From NCBI RefSeq assembly GCF_902833225.1, contig NZ_CADFEI010000007.1, forward strand, positions 62,001 through 126,000: a stretch of DNA of 64,000 nt, in the 5' to 3' direction. The position numbers were made by a program, and so were the translations under genes. The DNA is from Burkholderia sp. BCC1644. Lineage in GTDB: Bacteria; Pseudomonadota; Gammaproteobacteria; Burkholderiales; Burkholderiaceae. The notes below the pieces were generated by a model. It made no database searches. It was given only the letters and a program-made list of their open reading frames with translations, and was not told where the DNA came from. Positions 9,077 to 17,260 of the stretch are shown here, in pieces; positions within the stretch are counted from its first letter, which is position 1, and each line of letters begins with the position of its first letter.

Positions 9077-9117
9077 ATGGGGCCGTGCCGGGCGCTGAAG
9101 CGCCACGTCCGGCCGGC
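9077..9117 (+). repeat. Single divergent copy of the hairpin repeat found at 26902-27097
   Basis: In the kguK-kguT gap, ATGGGGCC (9077-9084), 7 nt, then GCGCTGAAGCGCCA (9092-9105) match copy 1 of the 49-bp array between the exbD genes, at the same spacing. The core GGCGCT-GA-AGCGCC forms a hairpin, with outer GGCC/GGCC-type arms. This is a dispersed repeat rather than a coding segment. Confidence 0.6.
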
Positions 9118-9133
9118 ATACGGAGACACTCTC

Positions 9134-10414
9134 ATGGCAGCCAATCTTGCAGCCCGACGCTGGTGGACGATCATGCCGATCGTCTTCATCACGTACAGCC
9201 TCGCTTACCTCGATCGCGCGAACTACGGGTTCGCGGCGGCGGCCGGCATCAACCAGGACCTCGGGATCAGCAAGGGCCTGTCGTCGCTGATCGGTGCGCT
9301 GTTCTTCCTCGGTTACTTCTTCTTCCAGATCCCCGGTGCGATCTATGCGGAACGCCGCAGCGTGAAGAAGCTCGTGTTCGTCAGCCTGATCCTGTGGGGC
9401 GGCTGCGCGGCGCTCACGGGCGTGGTCAGCAACATCCCGTCGCTGATGGCGATCCGCTTCGTGCTCGGCGTGGTCGAGGCGGCCGTGATGCCGGCGATGC
9501 TGATCTACATCAGCAACTGGTTCACGAAGAACGAGCGCTCGCGCGCGAACACGTTCCTGATCCTCGGCAACCCGGTCACGGTTCTGTGGATGTCGATCGT
9601 GTCGGGTTATCTCGTGCATGAATTCGGCTGGCGCCACATGTTCATCGCCGAAGGCGTGCCGGCCGTCATCTGGGCCGTGTGCTGGTGGTTCCTCGTGCAG
9701 GACAAGCCGGCCGATTCGCCGTGGCTCACCGCGCAGGAAAAACGCGACCTCGACGCCGCGCTCGTCGCCGAGCAGGCAGCAATCAAGCCCGTGCGCAACT
9801 ATGGCGAGGCATTCCGCTCGCCGGCCGTGATCAAGCTGTGCGCGCAGTATTTCTGCTGGAGCATCGGCGTGTACGGCTTCGTGCTGTGGCTGCCGTCGAT
9901 CGTCAAGAACGGTTCCGACCTCGGGATGGTCGCGACCGGCTGGCTGTCCGCGCTGCCGTATCTCGCGGCGACGATCGCGATGATCGCGGCATCGTGGGCG
10001 TCCGACAAGGTCGGCTCGCGCCGCGGCTTCGTGTGGCCGTTCCTGCTGATCGGCGCGGCCGCGTTCGCCGCGTCGTACGCGCTCGGCTCGTCGCATTTCT
10101 GGATCTCGTATGCGCTGCTGGTCGTCGCGGGCGCCGCGATGTATGCGCCGTACGGCCCGTTCTTCGCGATCGTGCCGGAACTGCTGCCGAAGAACGTCGC
10201 CGGCGGCGCAATGGCGCTGATCAACAGCATGGGCGCGCTCGGCTCGTTCGTCGGCTCGTACTTCGTCGGTTACCTGAACGGTGCGACCGGGTCGCCCGTC
10301 GCGTCGTATGCATTCATGAGCGCCGCGCTCGTTGCCGCGGTGATCCTCACGCTGTCCGTCAAACCCCAGGCGCGCGATGCGCATCCGCTCGCCGCGCCGC
10401 TGCAAGGAAAATGA
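9134..10414 (+). CDS. kguT: MFS transporter, 2-ketogluconate permease (KguT-like)
   Basis: Major-facilitator permease of 426 aa in the anion:cation symporter group. It has 12 predicted helices. The N-terminal block MPIVFITYSLAYLDRANYGF carries the D-R-x-N-x-G signature of sugar-acid transporters, and a central cytosolic loop lies around residues 190-225. The start is ATG 9134 with GGAG 9 nt upstream; upstream in-frame codons fall in the repeat/hairpin region. Third gene of the kgu operon, 3 nt before kguD. It is probably the inner-membrane uptake system for 2-ketogluconate. Confidence 0.87.
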   Translation: MAANLAARRWWTIMPIVFITYSLAYLDRANYGFAAAAGINQDLGISKGLSSLIGALFFLGYFFFQIPGAIYAERRSVKKLVFVSLILWGGCAALTGVVSNIPSLMAIRFVLGVVEAAVMPAMLIYISNWFTKNERSRANTFLILGNPVTVLWMSIVSGYLVHEFGWRHMFIAEGVPAVIWAVCWWFLVQDKPADSPWLTAQEKRDLDAALVAEQAAIKPVRNYGEAFRSPAVIKLCAQYFCWSIGVYGFVLWLPSIVKNGSDLGMVATGWLSALPYLAATIAMIAASWASDKVGSRRGFVWPFLLIGAAAFAASYALGSSHFWISYALLVVAGAAMYAPYGPFFAIVPELLPKNVAGGAMALINSMGALGSFVGSYFVGYLNGATGSPVASYAFMSAALVAAVILTLSVKPQARDAHPLAAPLQGK

Positions 10415-10417
10415 AAC

Positions 10418-11383
10418 ATGAAGCCCCGTATCGTCGTGTACAAGCCGCTGCCCGATGACGTTCTCGCGTACCTGCGCGAGCATGCGGACGTCGTGCAGGC
10501 CGACGGCGCCGACGCGCTGGCCGCTGCACTCGGCGACGCGGACGGCGCGATCGGCGCGAGCCTGAAGGTCACGCCGCAGATGCTCGACCGCGCGCCGCGG
10601 CTGAAGGCGTGGTCGACGATCTCGGTTGGCTACGACAACTTCGACGTCGCCGATCTGACGCGCCGCGGCATCGTGCTTGCGCATACGCCGGACGTACTGA
10701 CCGAGTCGACCGCCGATACGGTGTTTTCGCTGATCCTGGCGTCCGCGCGGCGCGTGGTCGAACTGGCGGAGTGGGTGAAGGCCGGGAACTGGCATCGCAG
10801 CATCGGCCCCGACCTGTACGGTACCGACGTGCAGGGCAAGACGCTCGGCATCGTCGGCCTCGGGCGGATCGGCGGCGCGGTCGCGCGCCGCGCGGCGCTC
10901 GGCTTCCGGATGCAGGTGCTGTACGCGAACCGCTCCGCGAACGCGGAAGCCGAGACGCAGTACGGCGCGCGGCGCGTGACGTTCGACGAACTGCTCGCGC
11001 AGTCGGATTTCGTATGCCTGCAGGTGCCGCTGTCGCCGGAAACGCGTCACCTGATCGGCGCGCCCGAATTCGCGAAGATGAAGCGCGGCGCGATCCTGAT
11101 CAATGCGTCGCGCGGGCCCGTCGTCGACGAAGCCGCGCTGGCCGACGCGCTGCGCGCGGGCACGATCCGCGGCGCGGGGCTCGACGTGTTCGAGCAGGAG
11201 CCGCTGCCGGCGGATTCGCCGCTGCTGCAGATGAAGAACGTCGTCGCGCTGCCGCATATCGGCTCGGCGACGCACGAGACGCGCCACGCGATGGCGCGCT
11301 GCGCCGCGGAAAACCTGGTCGGCGCGCTGGCCGGCACGCTGCGCACGAATCTCGTCAATCCGGACGCGCTCGCACACGCCTGA
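10418..11383 (+). CDS. kguD: 2-ketogluconate (6-phosphate) reductase, D-2-hydroxyacid dehydrogenase family
   Basis: NAD(P)-dependent D-2-hydroxyacid dehydrogenase of 321 aa. By family and operon it reduces 2-keto-6-phosphogluconate to 6-phosphogluconate, feeding the Entner-Doudoroff/pentose route. The Rossmann motif GIVGLGRIGGAVARR is at about residues 144-158. The catalytic Arg-Glu-His set can be placed in INASRGPVVDE, the LDVFEQEPLP segment and LPHIGSATHETR. It starts 3 nt after kguT. GhrB/TkrA-type 2-ketoaldonate reductase is the alternative name for the same fold. Confidence 0.87.
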   Translation: MKPRIVVYKPLPDDVLAYLREHADVVQADGADALAAALGDADGAIGASLKVTPQMLDRAPRLKAWSTISVGYDNFDVADLTRRGIVLAHTPDVLTESTADTVFSLILASARRVVELAEWVKAGNWHRSIGPDLYGTDVQGKTLGIVGLGRIGGAVARRAALGFRMQVLYANRSANAEAETQYGARRVTFDELLAQSDFVCLQVPLSPETRHLIGAPEFAKMKRGAILINASRGPVVDEAALADALRAGTIRGAGLDVFEQEPLPADSPLLQMKNVVALPHIGSATHETRHAMARCAAENLVGALAGTLRTNLVNPDALAHA

Positions 11384-11715
11384 GCCGCCTCGGGCAACCG
11401 GCCGGTGCGGCGCCGGCGCGGTTAGAGTCGATGATCGTGGTGCGGGAGGGCTGGCTGCGTTATGATCGCCCGCTCTCGTCGCATCGACGGCCCGGCTACA
11501 CTGCCGGTGGCGTCGCGCGGCGGGGATCCGCGCCAGGTCCGGGCGGCCGACTGCCGATGCATGCGACTGACTTGCGCGGATCGACCGCCAGACACGGGAC
11601 CAGCGCAGGCGCAGAAGCGCTCAGACAGAGGAGTCCGCCGGGTGGCTTACGTTTCCAACAACAAAGGTCCGTCTGCTCACGAAGCGGCGCGGATCGTACG
11701 TCGCGAGGCACGACA
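11384..11715. other. Intergenic gap between kguD and ptxS-like gene
   Basis: This is 332 bp without a convincing gene. There is no second copy of the CCGG-centred palindrome seen before kguE. A possible -10-like TATGAT occurs near 11461. No strong T-tailed terminator is visible, so read-through from the kgu operon into the regulator is possible. Confidence 0.5.
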
Positions 11716-12759
11716 GTGACCGATTCGCAACCTTCCACGACGCGTCCGGCGACGATCAGCGACGTCGCGCGCGAGGCCGGCACGGGCAAGACCAGCGTTT
11801 CGCGCTATCTGAACGGCGAGACGCATGTGCTGTCCGTCGATCTGCGCCAGCGGATCGAGTCGGCGATCGCGCGGCTCAACTACCGGCCGAACCAGATGGC
11901 GCGCGGGCTCAAGCGCGGCCGCAACCGGCTGCTCGGCATGCTCGCGGCCGACCTGACCAATCCTTACACCGTCGAAGTGCTGCAGGGCGTGGAGGCTGCG
12001 TGCCATGCGCTCGGCTACATGCCGCTCATCTGTCACGCGGCGAACGAGGTCGAGATGGAGCGGCGCTTCCTGCAGCTGCTCACGACCTACCGTGTCGAAG
12101 GGCTGATCGTCAACGCGCTCGGCGCCGACGAAGACGTGCTGCGCCCGCTGCGCGGCGCGGGCATCCCGGCCGTGCTCGTCGACCGGACGGTCGAGGGCTT
12201 CGAGGCCGACCTGATCGGTCTCGACAACGCCGACGCGATCGAGATGGCGCTCGCGCACCTGGTCGAACACGGCTTCGACGCGATCCATTTCGTCGTGCAG
12301 CCGTTCGAGCGCGTCAGCTCGCGGCGCGTGCGCGAGGCCGCCTTCCGTGCGGCGCTGGACGCGCGCGGGCTGCCGGTGCCGCCGACGGTCGTGCTCGACC
12401 TGAACGCGCCCGATGCCACCGCGGCGGCGCTTGCCGACATCGACACCCGCATCGACGACGCGGCACGGCGTGGCGTGCGCGCGGCGCTGTTCGCCGCGAA
12501 CGCGCCGGTCGCGCTCGCGATCGCGCGCCACCTGCGCGCGCGTTTCGGCGCCGCGTGGCAGCAGAAGGCGGCGCTGCTGTCGATCGACGATCCGGAATGG
12601 GCCGAGCTGATCGGCATCACGACGATCCGTCAGCCGACCTACGAAATCGGCTACAAGGCCGTCGAGTTCGTGCACGAGCGGATCGACGGCGCGGCGGGCG
12701 ACGTGCGGGTCGCGATGCTGGCCGGCGAGCTGTGTGCGCGCGCGTCGACCGCAAGCTGA
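11716..12759 (+). CDS. ptxS: LacI-family repressor, PtxS-like
   Basis: LacI/GalR-type repressor of about 347 aa. The N-terminal HTH and hinge (residues ~11-65) read ISDVAREAGTGKTSVSRYLN with the hinge region YRPNQMARGLKRGR. The rest is a periplasmic-binding-like sugar domain. GTG 11716 is chosen because GAGG lies 8 nt upstream and it gives the normal family length; the frame is open much further upstream only because of GC bias. In Pseudomonas, PtxS represses kgu genes and is released by 2-ketogluconate. The matching operator at 7144-7161 supports this role. Unlike in Pseudomonas, the regulator is last in the cluster. Confidence 0.83.
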   Translation: MTDSQPSTTRPATISDVAREAGTGKTSVSRYLNGETHVLSVDLRQRIESAIARLNYRPNQMARGLKRGRNRLLGMLAADLTNPYTVEVLQGVEAACHALGYMPLICHAANEVEMERRFLQLLTTYRVEGLIVNALGADEDVLRPLRGAGIPAVLVDRTVEGFEADLIGLDNADAIEMALAHLVEHGFDAIHFVVQPFERVSSRRVREAAFRAALDARGLPVPPTVVLDLNAPDATAAALADIDTRIDDAARRGVRAALFAANAPVALAIARHLRARFGAAWQQKAALLSIDDPEWAELIGITTIRQPTYEIGYKAVEFVHERIDGAAGDVRVAMLAGELCARASTAS

Positions 12760-12765
12760 GTATCA

Positions 12766-12802
12766 TTCGGGGCACGCAGCGCGTCAGGTGCGCTGCCCCG
12801 AA
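12766..12802 (+). promoter_or_regulatory. Stable hairpin between ptxS-like gene and yhfC-like gene
   Basis: TTCGGGGCA (12766-12774) pairs with TGCCCCGAA (12794-12802), with further GCGC pairing inside. It starts 6 nt after the regulator stop and ends 11 nt before the next ATG. There is no T tract, so it may be a factor-dependent terminator, an mRNA-stability element or a translation-control hairpin. Confidence 0.5.
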
Positions 12803-12813
12803 CAAGGAAATAC

Positions 12814-13602
12814 ATGACTGTCGCTCCCGTCACGCTGGCGCTGCTGATCGCCGCCACGCTGATCATCGCGCTGCTGCCGCTCGTCCTCTACCGCATCCTG
12901 CGCAAGCCGCTTGCGCTCAACCGCCGCGACACGATCGTCGGTGTCGCCGTCTTCACGCTGTTTGCGATGATCGTCGAGCGCGCGTTCCACGGGCTCGTGC
13001 TGAGCCACACGCCGGAAGACGGTTGGCTGACGCAGCCGCTCGCGTTCGTCGCGTATGGCGCGCTCGCGACCGCCGTATTCGAGGAAGTCGGCCGCTATCT
13101 CGGGATGCTTTTCCTGAACCGCCGCTATGGCGAATCGGCCGGCGACGGTCGCGGGATCGGCTACGGGATCGGTCACGCCGGTGCCGAAGCCTGGTTCGTC
13201 GGCGTGCTCGTGTGGGGCCAGTGGTCGTATCTCGCGTGGCTCGCGAGCCGCGGCCAGCTCGAGACGCAACTGTCCGACCTGCCGGTCGACACCGTGGTGC
13301 GCCTGCACATGATGCTCGCGACGTTGTCGGCACAGTCGATCCTGCTGTTGCTGCTCGAACGCTGCGCGGCGTTCGCGGTGCAGCTCGCGCTGTCGGTGCT
13401 GGTCTGGCGCGGCGTGCGCGCCGGCCGCGCGGCCGTGTTGCCGCTGGCGATCGTGCTGCACGCGCTTGCGGTCGCGCCGACGCTGTTGTATCAGGCGCGC
13501 GTGCTGCCGGCCGCGTGGGTCGAGGCCGCGTATTTCGTGCTGACCGCGGTCCTGGTCGTCGTGCTGGTGAAGACGTGCCGGCCGTCGCGTGCGGCGGCCT
13601 GA
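12814..13602 (+). CDS. YhfC-family putative intramembrane protease
   Basis: Membrane protein of 262 aa with about seven hydrophobic helices, resembling the YhfC family (CPBP/glutamic-type intramembrane peptidases). The motif FEEVGRYLGM near residues 89-98 provides the paired Glu and downstream Arg expected for such a protease, and a later His-containing helix (GIGHAGAEAWFVG) could complete the site. The start is ATG 12814 with AAGGAAA upstream. It is followed 12 nt later by a small conserved protein. The substrate is unknown; enzymatic activity is family inference. Confidence 0.75.
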   Translation: MTVAPVTLALLIAATLIIALLPLVLYRILRKPLALNRRDTIVGVAVFTLFAMIVERAFHGLVLSHTPEDGWLTQPLAFVAYGALATAVFEEVGRYLGMLFLNRRYGESAGDGRGIGYGIGHAGAEAWFVGVLVWGQWSYLAWLASRGQLETQLSDLPVDTVVRLHMMLATLSAQSILLLLLERCAAFAVQLALSVLVWRGVRAGRAAVLPLAIVLHALAVAPTLLYQARVLPAAWVEAAYFVLTAVLVVVLVKTCRPSRAAA

Positions 13603-13614
13603 CGGGAGAGCGGA

Positions 13615-13977
13615 ATGGACGACTATCTGATCGAATGCCAGAGCGCGGAATTCGACGCGCTCGCACGCGTGATCTGCGATCTCTTCCCGGAGCAGACGCG
13701 CTTTGCCGAAAACAGCGATGCACGCGGGCGTTTCCTGTCCGTGCACTGGCTTGCGATGCGTTTCGGCTCGACGCCGAAGCGGATGACCCTCGCCATCCGC
13801 ATCGTGCCGGCCGCGCTTGCGCGCTACCTGGCGCTCAAGCCGATGCAGCGCGCACGCAGCCACGCGGTGCTGCATGCGTACACGGAAGCGATGCTCGGGT
13901 CGCTCGAGGAGCGGCACGCGGCCGGTGAGGCCGTCGAGCGCGACGCGGAACTCGAACTCGACGAAGACTTTGCGTGA
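13615..13977 (+). CDS. Small conserved protein (DUF3022-like)
   Basis: Soluble protein of 120 aa with no signal peptide or TM segment; the C-terminus is strongly acidic (ELELDEDF). It resembles the Burkholderia-restricted DUF3022 family, from memory of family content rather than a search. A GGAGAG ribosome site precedes ATG 13615. It sits 12 nt after the YhfC-like gene and is probably co-transcribed with it. No function is known. Confidence 0.7.
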   Translation: MDDYLIECQSAEFDALARVICDLFPEQTRFAENSDARGRFLSVHWLAMRFGSTPKRMTLAIRIVPAALARYLALKPMQRARSHAVLHAYTEAMLGSLEERHAAGEAVERDAELELDEDFA

Positions 13978-14004
13978 GCGCCGGCGCCGGCCTCGTGCCG
14001 GCGC
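13978..14004. terminator. GC-rich hairpin between convergent genes
   Basis: GCGCCGGC (13978-13985) and GCCGGCGC (13997-14004) form an inverted repeat just after the 13977 stop and before the convergent stop at 14011. There is no T tract, so at best it is a weak or factor-assisted terminator. Confidence 0.4.
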
Positions 14005-14010
14005 GGCGGA

Positions 14011-14442
14011 TCATGCGTCGCGGTAGACCTGCGCGAAGCGCTGCGCCTGGACGACGCCATAGTCGCCGGGCGCGTATTGCATGACCCAGTCGCCGGCGAC
14101 GCCGCGCAGCGTGTCGCCGTTTTCCGAGCGGGCGATCGCAAACGGCTCGTCCATCCGGCGGGCGAGCACGACGGCCGGCCGGTTCCGGTAGGCGCCCGGC
14201 GCGCCGTGCACGAGTGCCGGATCGGCGGGCAGGTATTTGGCGTCGAAGCGCGCGCGCGACACGACCCAGCGATCGCCGGTCGAGCCGGTAATCAGCGCGT
14301 CGCCCGCCACATAGCGGTTCGGGCCTTCGAGGCTCATCAGTTCGCCGTCGGCATCCGCGAACGCCACGGCGACGGTTTCGTCCTTGACGACGCGACGGGC
14401 CTGCGGATCGGTACGCAGGTCGAGGTGCTTGAGTTCGAGCAT
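14011..14442 (-). CDS. PGDYG-family protein
   Basis: Cytosolic protein of 143 aa carrying the name-giving signature YAPGDYGVV near the C-terminus (about residues 123-131), followed by a short helix. The rest has the repeated pattern of a small beta-rich fold (VVKDETVAVAF, NRYVAGDALITGS). The PGDYG family has no assigned biochemical role. ATG 14442 gives the usual length. It is downstream of the Spy-like gene on the same strand, separated by about 136 nt that contain an inverted repeat. Confidence 0.8.
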   Translation of the reverse strand: MLELKHLDLRTDPQARRVVKDETVAVAFADADGELMSLEGPNRYVAGDALITGSTGDRWVVSRARFDAKYLPADPALVHGAPGAYRNRPAVVLARRMDEPFAIARSENGDTLRGVAGDWVMQYAPGDYGVVQAQRFAQVYRDA

Positions 14443-14492
14443 GGCGGGGAGGTGCGGGAAAGCTGGAAAAGCCGGGAGCTTATCCCGAATCC

Positions 14493-14512
14493 GGCGCGCC
14501 GTGTGGCGCGCC
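14493..14512. terminator. Inverted repeat downstream of spy-like gene
   Basis: GGCGCGCC (14493-14500) and a second GGCGCGCC (14505-14512) are separated by GTGT, giving an 8-bp stem with a 4-nt loop. It lies about 65 nt after the spy-like stop. There is no T tract, so termination is tentative. Confidence 0.45.
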
Positions 14513-14578
14513 GATCGCCGGCAGAGGCGCGGCGCCGTCCGGCCCGGGCGGGCAGGTACGGCGCCGGCGGGGCAGGCG

Positions 14579-15130
14579 TCAGGGCTGCGCGGGTGCGCTG
14601 GCGGCCGGCGCGGCTGCCGCCTTGCCTTCCTTGCCCTTCGCCTTGCCCTTGCCGCGGTGCTCGCCGCCGTGGTGCAGCCAGCTGCGGAACGTCGTGTCGG
14701 CCAGCGCCTTCTGCTCGGCCGGGAAGCTCTCGTAGAGCGGCGCGAAGGCGTCGGCGAGCTTCTTCGCGCCGTCGGCGTTCGCCTGCGACAGTTCTGCGTA
14801 CTGCTTCATGTCGTCGATCGCGGAGACGTCGTGCTTGGCCATCCGCTCGCTGTAGAGGCGGCCCATCGTCGCGCCGTTGTCGCGCATCGTATCGGCGAAC
14901 GTCTTCCATTGCGGTTCCTGCGCCGACGTGATCTTCAGCTGGTCGTGCAGGTACTTGATGCGCTGCTCGATGCGCGCTTCGTGGTGTGCCGCGCGCTGCT
15001 CGGCGCTCGGGGCCGACGCGGCGGCCGTCGTGGCCGCGGCCTGGGCGGGCGCTTGCGGCTGGGCCGGGGTTTGCGCAAACGCGCTGGCTGCAACGACGAG
15101 CGTAGCGAGGGTGAGCGAGATTTTCTTCAT
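14579..15130 (-). CDS. Spy/CpxP-like periplasmic LTXXQ-type protein
   Basis: Secreted protein of 183 aa. The Sec signal MKKISLTLATLVVAASAFA is cleaved before QTPAQ. An Ala/Gln-rich linker is followed by a helical region with HHEARIEQRIKYLHDQLKIT and QEPQWKTFADTM, the pattern of the Spy/CpxP (LTXXQ) family of ATP-independent periplasmic chaperones. The C-terminus is a Lys/Gly/Ala-rich tail. ATG 15130 has GGAGAG upstream and starts exactly at the signal peptide; the longer frame to 15184 is not needed. A chaperone role is inferred from the family. Confidence 0.8.
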   Translation of the reverse strand: MKKISLTLATLVVAASAFAQTPAQPQAPAQAAATTAAASAPSAEQRAAHHEARIEQRIKYLHDQLKITSAQEPQWKTFADTMRDNGATMGRLYSERMAKHDVSAIDDMKQYAELSQANADGAKKLADAFAPLYESFPAEQKALADTTFRSWLHHGGEHRGKGKAKGKEGKAAAAPAASAPAQP

Positions 15131-15203
15131 GGTTGGCTCTCCGGGGTGGTGTCGTGCGAGCGGGCGCGGCGGCAACTGCCGCAAGCGCGCATCTCGCGTC
15201 GCA

Positions 15204-15217
15204 TGCTATTAGTAGCA
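15204..15217. promoter_or_regulatory. Short dyad in spy-like/lrp divergent region
   Basis: TGCTA (15204-15208), TTAG, TAGCA (15213-15217) make a 14-bp palindromic element in a comparatively AT-richer patch between the divergent spy-like and Lrp-family genes. It is a candidate regulator site by position only. Confidence 0.35.
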
Positions 15218-15380
15218 CGTTGCGTGCGGCGCAGCGGTGAATGCGACACTTGCTTACATCCGATACGAATCGAAATTGAAAGGTTCGAACCCGGGCGATG
15301 CCGGTTGGGCGCACCGGCGTTCGGCGCTATCATCGCGTCACCTTCCACTCAGCCGGCGCGTCGCGCACCGGCCCAGCCTC

Positions 15381-15845
15381 ATGCGTCCACCCCGCCTCGA
15401 CCAACTCGACGATCTCGACCGGCAACTCGTCGCGCTGCTGCAAGCCGACGCGCGCGCCAGTGTCGCGGATCTGGCGCGCCAGCTCGACGTTGCGCGCACG
15501 ACGGTCGTCGCACGCATCGCGCGGCTCGAACGCACCAACGTGATCGCCGGGTACAGCGTCCGGCTCGGGCAGGACGTGCTCGACGCGAGCATTTACGCGT
15601 ACGTCGGCATCATCCTCACGCCGAAGTTCGGCAAGGACGTATTGCGCAAGCTCGACCGGATGCCCGAAGTGCAGCTGCTGTGCGCGGTGAGCGGCGAGTA
15701 CGACTACGTCGCGTGGCTGCGCGCCGATTCGCCCGAACGGCTCAACGACCTGCTCGACCAGATCGGCACGCTCGAAGGCGTCGAGCGCACGACGACATCG
15801 ATCATCCTGTCGCGCAAGATCGATCGCGGGACGATCGGCGGCTGA
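15381..15845 (+). CDS. Lrp/AsnC-family transcriptional regulator
   Basis: Regulator of 154 aa, the usual family size. An N-terminal HTH (about 8-60; DDLDRQLVALLQADARASVA and RTTVVARIARLE) is followed by a C-terminal RAM ligand/oligomerisation domain (IYAYVGIILTPKFGKDVLRK, AVSGEYDYVAWLRAD). ATG 15381 is chosen because it aligns with the family N-terminus; the frame is open to 15237 but that stretch does not look coding. The targets are not known. Confidence 0.9.
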   Translation: MRPPRLDQLDDLDRQLVALLQADARASVADLARQLDVARTTVVARIARLERTNVIAGYSVRLGQDVLDASIYAYVGIILTPKFGKDVLRKLDRMPEVQLLCAVSGEYDYVAWLRADSPERLNDLLDQIGTLEGVERTTTSIILSRKIDRGTIGG

Positions 15846-15871
15846 CGTTCCGGTCGCGCGCAGCGGGCCAA

Positions 15872-17260
15872 TCAGCCGTCGGTCCGGTCGCGGGGCTGCG
15901 CTGCGCCTGACGGTCGCGCGAGCGGAATTCGCACCGACACGCGCAACCCGCGCGAAGCCGGTTCGTCCGCATACGCGAGCGTCACGTCGGCACCCATCCG
16001 GTCCGCGAGGATCTTCACGATCGACAGGCCGAGCCCCGAGCCGATCTGCGCGTTGCCGGGCACGCGGTAGAACGGATCGAACACGCGCTCGCGTTCCTGC
16101 GGCGCGATGCCCGGCCCGCTGTCGACGATCGTCACGCACGCGTGTGTGTCCGTGCATGACGTCGACAGGTCCACGCGACCGCCGGCCGGCGTGTAGCGGA
16201 TCGCGTTGTCGACCAGGTTCATGACCAGCGACACGAGTTCGAGTTCGTCGACGGGCACGCGGGCGTCCGGGCCGTCGTCGATGCCGATGTCGAGCGTCTT
16301 CGCCTCGGCGAGCGGCATCAGGTCTTCCAGCACGCGGCGATAGATCGCATGCACGGAGACGGCGCCGGGCGGGGCGGCCGGCGCGCTTTGCGCACGGGCG
16401 AGCGCGAGGAGCTGCCCGATCAGGTGGCGGCTGCGCTCGAGCCCGCCGCGCAGCGCGGCGAGCCGTGCGCGCGCATCGTCCGGCAGGTCGGTGTCGGCCA
16501 GGCGCTCGGCCTGCAGCGACATCGCGGTGAGCGGCGAGCGCAGCTCGTGGGCCGCATCGGCGACGAAGCGGCGCTGCGTATCGACCGATTGCGCGACGCG
16601 CGCGAGCATCCGGTTGATCGCGACGACGAATGGCCGCACCTCGACCGGCACGTGCTCGGCCGATACCGGGCGCAGGTCGTGTTCGTCGCGTGCGTCGATC
16701 CCGGCGGACAGCGCGGCGACCGGGCGGAACAGCTTGCGCACGAGATCGGCGACGAGCAGCAGCAGGATCGGCACGAGGATCAGCAGCGGCAGCGCGGTGC
16801 GCCACGCACTTTCGCGCGCGACGTCGTCACGCATGCCGGCCTCCTGCGCGACCGCGATGCGCTCGCCGTTCTCGAACGTACGGACCATCACGCGATAGGC
16901 ATTGCCGCCGGCATCGACCGTATGCAGCCCGTCGGCGAGCGTCGGCGGCAGCGCGAGCCGGGGCGAGCCGTCGGAATGTCGTTGCGGATCGCCGCCGAGC
17001 GGCTGCACGATCACGCGCGACAGTTCGTCGCTTTCGCGTGCGGGCCCGGCGCCCGCTGCAGGCGGCGCAGGCGCGCGCTGGCGGTCGAGCAGCGTCGCGA
17101 CCTCGCGCAGCACGTCGTCCTGCAATTCATGCGCCTCGTCGAATGCCGATGAAAACGCGAACGCGGCCGCGACTGTCGCGACGACGAGGATCGCGGCCGA
17201 CAGCGCGACCGACAGGCGGAACCCGATCGATTCGTTCAGGCGTTTCTTGAAACCATCCAT
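15872..17260 (-). CDS. Sensor histidine kinase (QseC/PmrB-like)
   Basis: Membrane sensor kinase of 462 aa. TM1 is near residues 15-37, a periplasmic segment of about 110 residues follows, and TM2 (LPLLILVPILLLLVADLV) is near 155-172. Then come HAMP, the dimerisation/phosphoacceptor H-box DAAHELRSPLTAM and the ATPase domain with the N-box (LVDNAIRYTP), G1 (DSGPGI) and G2 (GSGLGLSIV). It overlaps the response-regulator stop by 25 nt, so the two are translated from one mRNA. The signal is unknown. Confidence 0.92.
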   Translation of the reverse strand: MDGFKKRLNESIGFRLSVALSAAILVVATVAAAFAFSSAFDEAHELQDDVLREVATLLDRQRAPAPPAAGAGPARESDELSRVIVQPLGGDPQRHSDGSPRLALPPTLADGLHTVDAGGNAYRVMVRTFENGERIAVAQEAGMRDDVARESAWRTALPLLILVPILLLLVADLVRKLFRPVAALSAGIDARDEHDLRPVSAEHVPVEVRPFVVAINRMLARVAQSVDTQRRFVADAAHELRSPLTAMSLQAERLADTDLPDDARARLAALRGGLERSRHLIGQLLALARAQSAPAAPPGAVSVHAIYRRVLEDLMPLAEAKTLDIGIDDGPDARVPVDELELVSLVMNLVDNAIRYTPAGGRVDLSTSCTDTHACVTIVDSGPGIAPQERERVFDPFYRVPGNAQIGSGLGLSIVKILADRMGADVTLAYADEPASRGLRVSVRIPLARPSGAAQPRDRTDG

